Assembly: GCA_002762865.1 (NCBI GenBank)
Contig: PCYE01000012.1
Location: 879 to 46,294 of the forward strand
Length of the DNA stretch: 45,416 bases
Direction of reading: 5' to 3'
Source: Candidatus Woesearchaeota archaeon CG10_big_fil_rev_8_21_14_0_10_33_12
GTDB taxonomy: Archaea; Nanobdellota; Nanobdellia; Woesearchaeales; CG1-02-33-12
The notes under the pieces were generated by a model that worked only from the letters and a program-made list of their open reading frames with translations, ran no database searches and was not told where the DNA came from. A program made the translations under genes and the position numbers. Of the stretch, positions 19,161-27,532 are shown piece by piece (positions within the stretch are counted from its first letter, which is position 1; each line of letters opens with the position of its first letter).

Positions 19161-20747
19161 CTTTTCTTTTTCCTTAATTAAATATAAATCCCTAGGGTCA
19201 TATTTTGGTGGAGGAAGGTGGTCTATAATAGTGTAATGGCTCATGTTGAAATTCTGGATTCTTGATGTAAGAATGTAATCTGCTGTTTTAATATCATCAG
19301 TTATAGTATATGCAAATCTTGGATTTATGTTGGTTAATCTGGTTAGGTTTAAATCATTATATCTTATGAGAGCATCACATCTATAATTGTAATGTAATGG
19401 ATCATCTAAATGTTCTGTATCAATGTATACTTTGGATCCTTGTTCCACATTTATTATTAATTCTGAAGTGAAAGAGAAATATGTGGGGGTATAATCATTT
19501 GGATTTTGCATATTTTTTGCAATTTGCAGAAAATTAAACAAAAACAATAAGCTGATGATAAATAAGAGGATATGGTTACCATATTTTCTGAATAATCTCT
19601 TGCAGATTACATAAATAAAATCATAAAACAAATAAAAATAAATCAAGTAAAACATTGTGACATATCTAAACTCAAAGTGATGGCCTTTGATGTTATAGAA
19701 AAAAAAGAAGAATATATCTGAGAATATAAACATCAAAACCCAAAATTTATTTTTTTTACTAATTATATTATAAATTAAAATAAGGTATAATGCTAATGAT
19801 ATCCATATTGAATTAAACTTATGTAGGAACAAATAATTTTTAAAAGTGCCTTCTCTAATGTTTTTTAAAAAATAATTTGAAATTGATTTCATTGTAAATC
19901 CAAAATCCCTTACTTCAAAATTACCTCCAGCACCCTGATCAATATCAGACATTAATCGGTTACCTCTTAATCCTGTGGATATTGTAAAATATATTAAAAA
20001 ACCAATTAAAAATATTATCCATATTTTTTTTAAGTAAGACCATTTTTCTTTTTTATAAAAATAGTAGTAGAATGTAAGGAAAATCAAAAGTATTGGAATT
20101 ATCAAGTAACTTATATTTTTTGTAAAAAATAAAAGAGAAACCAAAAGTGTAAGTGAGATGTTATTCTTCTTATGGTTTTTATCAAACTCATATAAGTATA
20201 TAAGAAATATTGAAAAAACAAGCATATATGTCAAATCAATATAAAAAGAGAGAAGCGTCTCAAGAAAGAATTTGCTTCCCAGTACAAGTAAAATTAGTGT
20301 AAAAGCCTTGAATGGTTTTTCTATTTTCAAAAGAGTTCTAAATAAGATTATCAAAAGAAACATGTTTATAAAATAATTTGAGAAGTTGAAAGTAAGTGTG
20401 GTAGATGTAAACAAAAGGAAAAAGGGAATTCTACCCAAAATAATCAATTTATCAGCATAGGTAAGTAAAAATAGTTGATAGAAATCTTTAAACTCTAAAT
20501 TCCTTATTTTTTCAGTTAATATTACAGATGAAGTATAATATTCATAATAATGGATTCCAGTGAAGTTAGAAGGCATTCTTTTTATTGCATTAAAATAGAA
20601 AAAAGACAGAAGAATGATTAAAAATATAAGGATTACATAGAAAATGATTATCTTAGAATTTGGTTTTTTAAAATTATATTTTATTTTGTTGGTTTTGTTT
20701 TTCCCTCCTTTTTTGGTTGATTTGTACATAAGGTATAATTTTATCAA
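19155..20747 (-). CDS. Polytopic membrane protein, GT-C-like glycosyltransferase candidate
   Basis: Many hydrophobic segments; C-terminal soluble part. Confidence 0.6.
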   Translation of the reverse strand: MIKLYLMYKSTKKGGKNKTNKIKYNFKKPNSKIIIFYVILIFLIILLSFFYFNAIKRMPSNFTGIHYYEYYTSSVILTEKIRNLEFKDFYQLFLLTYADKLIILGRIPFFLLFTSTTLTFNFSNYFINMFLLIILFRTLLKIEKPFKAFTLILLVLGSKFFLETLLSFYIDLTYMLVFSIFLIYLYEFDKNHKKNNISLTLLVSLLFFTKNISYLIIPILLIFLTFYYYFYKKEKWSYLKKIWIIFLIGFLIYFTISTGLRGNRLMSDIDQGAGGNFEVRDFGFTMKSISNYFLKNIREGTFKNYLFLHKFNSIWISLALYLILIYNIISKKNKFWVLMFIFSDIFFFFFYNIKGHHFEFRYVTMFYLIYFYLFYDFIYVICKRLFRKYGNHILLFIISLLFLFNFLQIAKNMQNPNDYTPTYFSFTSELIINVEQGSKVYIDTEHLDDPLHYNYRCDALIRYNDLNLTRLTNINPRFAYTITDDIKTADYILTSRIQNFNMSHYTIIDHLPPPKYDPRDLYLIKEKEKS

Positions 20748-20815
20748 GTAGTATTTAAATTTTATTAATGTTTAGATAAATAATAAAATTTTTATGATTA
20801 ACCATCCTAAATACA

Positions 20816-20854
20816 AAAAGCCCAACTTACAGCTTCGGATATGCATTAAGGTAA
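20816..20854 (+). pseudogene. Relict of a DNA ligase C-terminal motif (KSPTYSFGYALR*)
   Basis: About 29/35 nt identity to the intact ligase segment encoding KSQTYSSGYALR near 16.6 kb. Confidence 0.45.
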
Positions 20855-21034
20855 ACTATTTAAACCTTTTGTCCTTAAACAGATTAGGAATTCTCAAAAA
20901 TTAATTTCAGATGGAAATAAGTAAATTTTTCTCAACAAAAATCTTAAAATTATCGCCGGGAGATTTCTAAAATAGAAAGGTTAATAAGCAAGTTTATACA
21001 TTAACGATTAACCAAATTCGAAGAGGTGCATTGG

Positions 21035-21070
21035 ATGGCAAAAAAGAAAGCAGCTAAGAAAAAGAAATAA
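21035..21070 (+). CDS. 11-aa Lys-rich microprotein MAKKKAAKKKK
   Basis: ATG...TAA with SD GAGGTG at 21023-21028, TATA-like sequence upstream and T-tract downstream. Confidence 0.5.
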   Translation: MAKKKAAKKKK

Positions 21071-21114
21071 ATTCATAAAATTCAAATAAAATCATTTATT
21101 TTTTTATTTTTATT

Positions 21115-22164
21115 TTATTTTGCAGGCTTTTTTTCCTGTGAAATCTGTAACTCTTTTCTTATGTTTTCAACAAACTTTTCAAAATCCTTATTTTTTATAC
21201 AGGCACCGCAGGCATACTCATGGCCACCACCATAGCCGTCAATTCCAACAAGTGCTTTTTTCAGTATGTTTGAGACTGAAAGATGGTCTGATGAGCGAAG
21301 GCTGCATTTCATCTCACCGCCTTTCTCACGTGCAACTAAAATGAGTTTTTTTGGAAACCTGTAAAGAAGCTCGTTTGACAAGTCACCTGTAAAACTCATT
21401 CTGTTTGAGTAAATGAATAAAATCATTTTATCATCATCAATATTTTTAAGAGCTTTTTTAAGCATGATTTCATATTCTTCTTCTATTTTTTTGAATCTCT
21501 TAATAATGAATCTTGCCTGTGCTGTCTCTCCGTTAAGCAGTTCATAAGGGGTTTTGATTCTTGTCAATATTTTAACGCAGCTTAAAACATCTGATATTTT
21601 TCCCTTGAGAATAAAGGACAATATTCTTACAAGCTCTCCGAGTTTTGTTTCATACAGGGCTTTTTCTGGTTTAGTTATTTTTGCCGGCAGCAAATCAGGA
21701 TATTCTTTTGAGAACTTTGCTGAAAAATCAGGCAGAGACCAGTCAGCAACTGCTCCGCATGCTGCAATCCACAAGTCCTGCTTAACAACCCTATAACAAA
21801 TGCATGATGCAGGCTCTCCAAATCCGTCTTTTCTTGAGTTATAGTATTTTGTTCCGCTGTTCTTGATAATGTTATGATGGTCTATCCATATTATTGGAAC
21901 TTTTACAGCATCAATAAAATCAGGGCTTACCATTGGCTTGTCAACTATAAAAACCTTGTCCGGGCTGTAATCCTCAACAGTTTTTATAAAAATTGGCTTA
22001 AGCTCAGGGCTGCTCTTTACAACAACACCCTTTCCTTCTCTTTTATACCTATAAAGCAAGATAAAAGAGCAAAGCCCGTCAGGGTCATCATCAAAAAAGA
22101 ACAAAGGTCTCTTGCAGCTGTCAAGCTCTTCTCTTATTTCATTGTAGTGTTTTTCTGTAAGCAT
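21115..22164 (-). CDS. DHH-family phosphoesterase (second paralog)
   Basis: FFDDDPDGLCSF, IWIDHHNI, GYGGGHEYACGA; start MLTEKHY at 22164. Confidence 0.85.
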   Translation of the reverse strand: MLTEKHYNEIREELDSCKRPLFFFDDDPDGLCSFILLYRYKREGKGVVVKSSPELKPIFIKTVEDYSPDKVFIVDKPMVSPDFIDAVKVPIIWIDHHNIIKNSGTKYYNSRKDGFGEPASCICYRVVKQDLWIAACGAVADWSLPDFSAKFSKEYPDLLPAKITKPEKALYETKLGELVRILSFILKGKISDVLSCVKILTRIKTPYELLNGETAQARFIIKRFKKIEEEYEIMLKKALKNIDDDKMILFIYSNRMSFTGDLSNELLYRFPKKLILVAREKGGEMKCSLRSSDHLSVSNILKKALVGIDGYGGGHEYACGACIKNKDFEKFVENIRKELQISQEKKPAK

Positions 22165-22267
22165 ATTAAAAATAAAAAACATCTCTTATTTAAAATTATG
22201 TTTTAGAAATTGTTATTAACCTGATTAATTATCATTTTTTACTAAAAAATGGTAACAAAACAAAAAA

Positions 22268-22276
22268 CTTAAATAG
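22268..22276 (+). promoter_or_regulatory. TATA-like element CTTAAATAG for leaderless uORF and cysteine synthase transcript
   Basis: About 27 nt upstream of ATG 22299, preceded by an A-rich BRE-like tract. Confidence 0.5.
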
Positions 22277-22298
22277 TAGTTGTGTTAAACCAGTTAAC

Positions 22299-22367
22299 AT
22301 GAAACAGCTAAATTCAATATTCAAAAGATTTAATAGGGTTTTCTTAGCTGAAGCTGTTTGTTGTTAG
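22299..22367 (+). CDS. uORF leader peptide MKQLNSIFKRFNRVFLAEAVCC*
   Basis: 23-codon ORF ending in tandem TGT codons, upstream of cysteine synthase. Confidence 0.5.
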   Translation: MKQLNSIFKRFNRVFLAEAVCC

Positions 22368-22446
22368 TTCTTGATTCATTGTCTTTAATTTAAATTATTT
22401 TCTTGGCTTTTGTCTAAAAATTTTTAAAATAAATATGAGGTAAAAA

Positions 22447-23346
22447 ATGGAAAATCTAAAAAAAATTGAGCAAGCCTTTGATGTGTTGAGCATTGTAGGA
22501 AAAACTCCTATGATTAAAATAAGAAAAATACATGCAAAGCTCGAGACAACAAACCCAAGCGGAAGTGTAAAAGACCGCATGGCTGATTACATGGTAAAAA
22601 AAGCAGAGCAAAGAGGTGAGCTAAAGAAAGGCAGCAGGATAATTGAGGTTACAAGCGGCAATACTGGAATAGCTTTTTCAATGATCTCAGCAATAAAGGG
22701 CTATAAGTTTACAGCAGTAATGCCAGAGCATATGAGCGTAGAAAGAATAAAGATGATAAAAGCATTTGGGGCTGATGTTGTATTAACCCCAAAAAAGGAG
22801 GATATGAATGGAGCAATTAGGAAATACAATGAGCTTGTGAGGAAATATCCTAATGCATGGCTTCCAAACCAGTTTGAGAATCAGGACAACATAGAGGCTC
22901 ATGAACTTGGATTGGGAAAAGAGATAATAGCTCAGTTCAAGGGCAGGATAGATGCATTTGTTGCAGGAATCGGAACAGGCGGGACTTTGCTTGGTGTTGC
23001 AAGGGCACTTAAAAAAGAATTTCCTAATGCAAAAATAATTGGTGTTGAGCCAGCTGAATCAGCTGTTTTATCAGGAGGGAAACCAGGCATGCATAAGATA
23101 CAGGGAATCGGCGAGGGCTTTATTCCAAAGCTTGTTAAGGACAACATGAATATGATTGATGAGGTTATTGCAATAAAAAGCAGCGATGCTATCAATATGA
23201 GAAAAAAACTTGCAGAAGAGAATGGAATATTTGTTGGAATAAGCTCAGGAGCAAATCTGCTGGCAGCAATTAAAGCAAGGGAAAGATATGAGAATGTGAT
23301 TACTGTCCTGCCAGACAGAGGAGAGAGATATTTAAGTGGAAATTAA
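22447..23346 (+). CDS. cysK: Cysteine synthase (PLP-dependent)
   Basis: NPSGSVKDRMADYMV, VTSGNTGIAF, GIGTGGTLLGV; SD GAGGT upstream. Confidence 0.92.
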   Translation: MENLKKIEQAFDVLSIVGKTPMIKIRKIHAKLETTNPSGSVKDRMADYMVKKAEQRGELKKGSRIIEVTSGNTGIAFSMISAIKGYKFTAVMPEHMSVERIKMIKAFGADVVLTPKKEDMNGAIRKYNELVRKYPNAWLPNQFENQDNIEAHELGLGKEIIAQFKGRIDAFVAGIGTGGTLLGVARALKKEFPNAKIIGVEPAESAVLSGGKPGMHKIQGIGEGFIPKLVKDNMNMIDEVIAIKSSDAINMRKKLAEENGIFVGISSGANLLAAIKARERYENVITVLPDRGERYLSGN

Positions 23347-23909
23347 ATATCTTCTGAAACCATTTTATATAAATTAATTTTTAATTCCTCTTTTTTTATT
23401 ATTTCCAGCTTGGCCTTTGTTGCCGGATGTCCCGGAACAAAAAGGCATTTTTTGTTTTCTGATAATTCATAGGTGTTTATTTTTTTTGCAATATTAATTA
23501 TTTCATTCTTGTCAAAGCATAGCAATGGCCTTAAAACATTTGTTTTTATTGATTCATCAAGAACAGCAAGATTATCTAATGTCTGGGAAGCGACCTGGCC
23601 GAGGTTTTCTCCTGTTACTATGAATTCTGCTTTTTCTTTTTTGGCAAGGTTTTCAGCAATCCTGTACATGACTCTTTTGCACAGCAAACATGTGTATTTT
23701 GGGTTTGTATTGTTTTTTATTTGGGTGAGAATTTCTTTGTGGTTAATATAATGGACTTTTTTTATTCCAAGCTTTTTGGCTATTTTATCAACTGCATTGT
23801 GGTTGTCCATAAAGAAGTTGAGGCCAATCAGTTCAAGGCCCTTCTCTTCCATTAAACAAGCTGCAACAGGGCTGTCTATGCCTGGGCTGAGGAGTATTAT
23901 TGCTTTCAT
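23343..23909 (-). CDS. ThiI-like PP-loop tRNA thiolation domain protein
   Basis: ILLSPGIDSPVAACLM, CLLCKRVMYRIAE, VTGENLGQVASQTLDNL. Confidence 0.85.
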   Translation of the reverse strand: MKAIILLSPGIDSPVAACLMEEKGLELIGLNFFMDNHNAVDKIAKKLGIKKVHYINHKEILTQIKNNTNPKYTCLLCKRVMYRIAENLAKKEKAEFIVTGENLGQVASQTLDNLAVLDESIKTNVLRPLLCFDKNEIINIAKKINTYELSENKKCLFVPGHPATKAKLEIIKKEELKINLYKMVSEDI

Positions 23910-23967
23910 GTGTTAGTAGGATATTGGTTAGTATAAAAAGGTTTTGAGAATTAATTAGAATATTAAT

Positions 23968-24007
23968 TATTGTTATTATTAATAAGTAGTTAAAAATAGA
24001 AAGATTT
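23968..24007 (+). repeat. Promoter-proximal 40-nt direct repeat, copy 1
   Basis: 38/40 identical to 25146..25185. Confidence 0.85.
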
Positions 24008-24035
24008 ATATACTAATTAATGATACAAACCATTT

Positions 24036-25043
24036 ATGGGACCAAATCATGAGTATTCTATAAAGGAATTAAAAACACCTTTCGGAAATGGAATAGAAGT
24101 ATCTGAAAAAGGTAGTAGGGATTATTACCAACAAATCAAATCCAATGATGGTTTAATAGCAAGAATATTTTCAACTGAAGAAAATCATAAGAGACTTGGA
24201 AATAAATGTATAAGTGTTATATCCAAATATCCATTTAAAGATAATAAGGAAAATCATTTATTATTTAGGGAATTAACGGGCAAATTAAATAAAATACAAG
24301 ATGAAACAATTAATAGTGGGTCTTGGCCCTTAAAAATATACACAGATCAGGGACTTGAAAAAAAATTAGGTAATGGAACAACTATAAGAATAAATAAAGA
24401 AGACAAAAAAGAATTCCCTAAGGAAGCTTATAATTTTGTAGATGGAGTTGGTTACTTTACAGGGAATGTTGCTCATGCTAGTTCTTTTATGATATATTTA
24501 ACTACACTTGGTCTTTCTATTGGACATTTATTAGCAAACACAACAGTAAGTAATTGGTTATGGCATGCACCACTTTATACGGCAACCACTATCTTTAGTT
24601 TGTTTGGTGAATTAGATTATATGATTACAAAAGAGTGCATTAAAGATATGGGTGATACCAAACCTAGTGTTGGAGTAACATATTGGATAGCTCATACAAT
24701 AGGAGTTAAACTTGCAACAAGTAATTTTGAGGAAAGGTTAAGAAAAAAAGATTATGCTTTAAAAAAATTTTTGTTATCTCATAAATCTGCGAAACGAGCA
24801 ATTAGTGATAATCATATGGGATATGTCTATTTTAAGGATGAGAAATGGGCCGATAGGAGGGAGAAATGGAATCGTGAGCATAGAGATGATGTTTATGAAG
24901 CACTTACAAAGATGTTTGAATTTACGCCATACCAAAGGGGATTTTCAATTACTACTGAACACAAAGATAAAGCAAATGCATTAAGATTCTTAGACTCTCT
25001 TTTAACAGATAAAAAAGAAACTCCTCAAATAAGTCTTACATAA
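24036..25043 (+). CDS. Hypothetical protein with possible membrane hairpin
   Basis: 335-aa ORF; SSFMIYLTTLGLSIGHLL..LYTATTIFSLFGEL. Confidence 0.6.
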   Translation: MGPNHEYSIKELKTPFGNGIEVSEKGSRDYYQQIKSNDGLIARIFSTEENHKRLGNKCISVISKYPFKDNKENHLLFRELTGKLNKIQDETINSGSWPLKIYTDQGLEKKLGNGTTIRINKEDKKEFPKEAYNFVDGVGYFTGNVAHASSFMIYLTTLGLSIGHLLANTTVSNWLWHAPLYTATTIFSLFGELDYMITKECIKDMGDTKPSVGVTYWIAHTIGVKLATSNFEERLRKKDYALKKFLLSHKSAKRAISDNHMGYVYFKDEKWADRREKWNREHRDDVYEALTKMFEFTPYQRGFSITTEHKDKANALRFLDSLLTDKKETPQISLT

Positions 25044-25072
25044 TTAATTATTTCTCTTTCTAAAAATTTGAT

Positions 25073-25138
25073 TTATTTTTTCTTTGCAGTCAGTTTATTG
25101 GCTGCAAGGCAGATGCAAAGTAAAATGAATAAAATAAA
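25073..25138 (-). pseudogene. C-terminal relict of a paralog of the 27533..28081 membrane protein
   Basis: FILFILLCICLAANKLTAKKK* versus SLCICLVANKLTAKKK* in the intact gene. Confidence 0.7.
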
Positions 25139-25145
25139 AGATTGA

Positions 25146-25185
25146 TATTGTTGTTATCAATAAGTAGTTAAAAATAGAAAGATTT
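25146..25185 (+). repeat. Promoter-proximal 40-nt direct repeat, copy 2
   Basis: tATTGTTgTTATcAATAAGTAGTTAAAAATAGAAAGATTT. Confidence 0.85.
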
Positions 25186-25212
25186 TTAAAGTGAGTGGTT
25201 TTTCTATATTTT

Positions 25213-25707
25213 ATGAATAAATTATCCTTATTATTAGTGGGTCCAAGATACTCGCACTCTTTAGGTGAAATAGTTAGAACATCTATTGCGGCGGGAGTTG
25301 TAGAAAGAACATACATAGAGGACAGTAGGAAGATATTTCAAGATGATCATGAAAATCAAATACAAAGATTTTCTGCTGGATATAGTGATTTTCGAGAGAT
25401 AGTTCTAATAAAAGATAGCCTGGAATTCTTAGATGTTAATAAAGGCAATTATCGCAGGATTGCAACAGTGATTGGTCCCGCTGCGGAAAATTTGTTTGAA
25501 TTTAAGTATATGGAAAATGATCTTTTGGTTTTAGGAGAGGAAAGAAAAGGATTAGATGACAAAGTCATAGCTGCTTGTGATACAACTTTAACTATTCCTC
25601 AAGTAGTAAATAAATATAAATGCTACACACTTTGCTCTGCAGTAGCAATGTTTCTTTATGAGAAAATGAGGCAAGCTTATGAAGGGATTCCCCATTCAAT
25701 GCAGTGA
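25213..25707 (+). CDS. SpoU/TrmH-like SPOUT RNA methyltransferase
   Basis: LLLVGPRYSHSLGEIVRTS, LLVLGEERKGLDDKVIAACDTTLTIPQ, TLCSAVAMFLYE; start 25213 preferred. Confidence 0.75.
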   Translation: MNKLSLLLVGPRYSHSLGEIVRTSIAAGVVERTYIEDSRKIFQDDHENQIQRFSAGYSDFREIVLIKDSLEFLDVNKGNYRRIATVIGPAAENLFEFKYMENDLLVLGEERKGLDDKVIAACDTTLTIPQVVNKYKCYTLCSAVAMFLYEKMRQAYEGIPHSMQ

Positions 25708-25964
25708 ATGGTGTCCATTACTTCTTTTTTTGGTGATTCATAAGGTGGTTTGCCAAGAAATTCGTTTGGAGAATAATACCATTCTACATAGTTATCTTCC
25801 TTAATAACTCCTTCCATTGCATCCTTTATATCTTTAGGTATCTGATTAAGAAGTGAATTATATTTATTAAGTACACCCTGTTCAGCTTCTGAAATACAAG
25901 ATCTGGGTTTATCAAGCAGTTTCTTATGTTGTTTTAATATATGTTCAATATCTTCCTTTTCCAT
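25677..25964 (-). CDS. Hypothetical protein
   Basis: 95-aa ORF; tail-to-tail with the SPOUT gene. Confidence 0.5.
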   Translation of the reverse strand: MEKEDIEHILKQHKKLLDKPRSCISEAEQGVLNKYNSLLNQIPKDIKDAMEGVIKEDNYVEWYYSPNEFLGKPPYESPKKEVMDTIHCIEWGIPS

Positions 25965-26164
25965 AATAATAAAATAGATTTAATTATTTATTAATGTTTC
26001 TTTTTTGTGGTTATACAACCAAGAGATCAGCACGCCTATGCAGATGAGCCTTGCCAATTAGAACAAAGGATTAACCTTCCTTTCCAGAAGTATCTACTGA
26101 AGAATAGATAATTTTATAAACTTCTTTATTCCATTATCTTAATTATTAATTGGAGGTAATAAAA

Positions 26165-26491
26165 ATGACTCAGGTGAAATTAGAAGATTTAAAAAAGCAG
26201 GGGATAAACGAAGGATGTCTAGTTGAGATAATACTCAAGGAGGGAGCAAAGCCAAATTTACGGACAACGGCTTTAGTTAGTTACTATGGCCCTGAAGTGG
26301 ATACTGGAAGACCATCAACAGTAAATTATTCTGGATATATTAAGTGTATTAAGATAGAAAAAGATCAAGAAGTGATTGCGTTATTCCATGGATGGGATAA
26401 TCAAAATAAACAAATTCCTCAAGATGCCCGCATAGGGGGTGTTTATATTTACTTAGATGCTATATACTCCTGCGTAAAACCAAAAAAGTAA
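26165..26491 (+). CDS. Hypothetical protein
   Basis: ATG 26165 preceded by SD GGAGGT. Confidence 0.6.
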   Translation: MTQVKLEDLKKQGINEGCLVEIILKEGAKPNLRTTALVSYYGPEVDTGRPSTVNYSGYIKCIKIEKDQEVIALFHGWDNQNKQIPQDARIGGVYIYLDAIYSCVKPKK

Positions 26492-26525
26492 ATTTTTGAT
26501 TATTATTTTTTAATTTATATTATGT

Positions 26526-26939
26526 TTAGTCAATCTTTTCTTTAACTATTTCTTTTAGTTTATTAATAAGTTTTAATATATCTTCTAATTTTCTTTGAAT
26601 ATAGGTTTCTTCAACAAAAAATCCATTATAGGATATTTTATTTCTCGTTATTCTTAAACTGTCTATTAAAGATATTTCATAACTATTAAACTGTTTATAG
26701 TTTTCTTCTAAATAACCTATTAATCTTCTGTGGGCTCCTTCACCAAATGTTTTATAGCCATCTAATAAAAGAATAATGGTCATTAGTTCCCTTATAATTT
26801 CATAATATTCCTTAGTTACATTTGATGCAAATTTAGTTATGTCTATCTGCTTAACCATTTCAAGGCTGGTTTCCACCATTTTTAAAATAGATTTTGCCTT
26901 TTCCTTGTTTGGAGTTATCCTGATCAAGTTTTCTTTCAT
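26526..26939 (-). CDS. HEPN-like protein partner of MNT
   Basis: Helical; SLRITRNKISYNGFF signature-like segment; adjacent to the MNT gene. Confidence 0.65.
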   Translation of the reverse strand: MKENLIRITPNKEKAKSILKMVETSLEMVKQIDITKFASNVTKEYYEIIRELMTIILLLDGYKTFGEGAHRRLIGYLEENYKQFNSYEISLIDSLRITRNKISYNGFFVEETYIQRKLEDILKLINKLKEIVKEKID

Positions 26940-27489
26940 CTTGTTTTTCAAATTTGCATTTGAGATACCCCACTAACATATCTCCATTGATGATATTTGT
27001 TTTTAATTCCTGGCTCAGATTATCAAAATTGCTTTCAAAGAACAAGCTTACCCTTCTTTTTAACTTTTTCTCGAATTTATCCGGAGATATTTTCTTTTCT
27101 TCGGATTGCAAATATAAATCAACATCGCTTTCTTTGATATCCTCTCCTTTTGAAGCAGAACCAAACAAGATTATTGCATCTGGCATGCACTTTTCATTAA
27201 GATAATCCAAAAGCCCGGATTCTTTTATTTTTCTTTGAATATCAATTTTTTTCAAGAATTTGAAATAATCATTGTCTCTATTTGCATAATAAACCGGGTA
27301 TTTGTGTATTCTATGCTCTTTTTTAACTATAAGCTTCTCTTTTTCAAGTTTTTCTAAATAGAGTTTAACAGATTTTGGAGCTAATTTTATCTTCCTGCTT
27401 ATCTCCCTTAATTGAAATCCTATGCCCTGTGGCAAGGGATCATCAAAAAATACTTCCAAAACCCTATACAGATTATCTTTTCTTAACAT
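26860..27489 (-). CDS. HTH-MNT nucleotidyltransferase
   Basis: N-terminal wHTH; ILFGSASKGEDIKESDVDLYL (GSx10DxD-type). Confidence 0.82.
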   Translation of the reverse strand: MLRKDNLYRVLEVFFDDPLPQGIGFQLREISRKIKLAPKSVKLYLEKLEKEKLIVKKEHRIHKYPVYYANRDNDYFKFLKKIDIQRKIKESGLLDYLNEKCMPDAIILFGSASKGEDIKESDVDLYLQSEEKKISPDKFEKKLKRRVSLFFESNFDNLSQELKTNIINGDMLVGYLKCKFEKQDERKLDQDNSKQGKGKIYFKNGGNQP

Positions 27490-27532
27490 ATGTAATAAGA
27501 TTATTACAACTGTTATATAAATATTACGTTTT

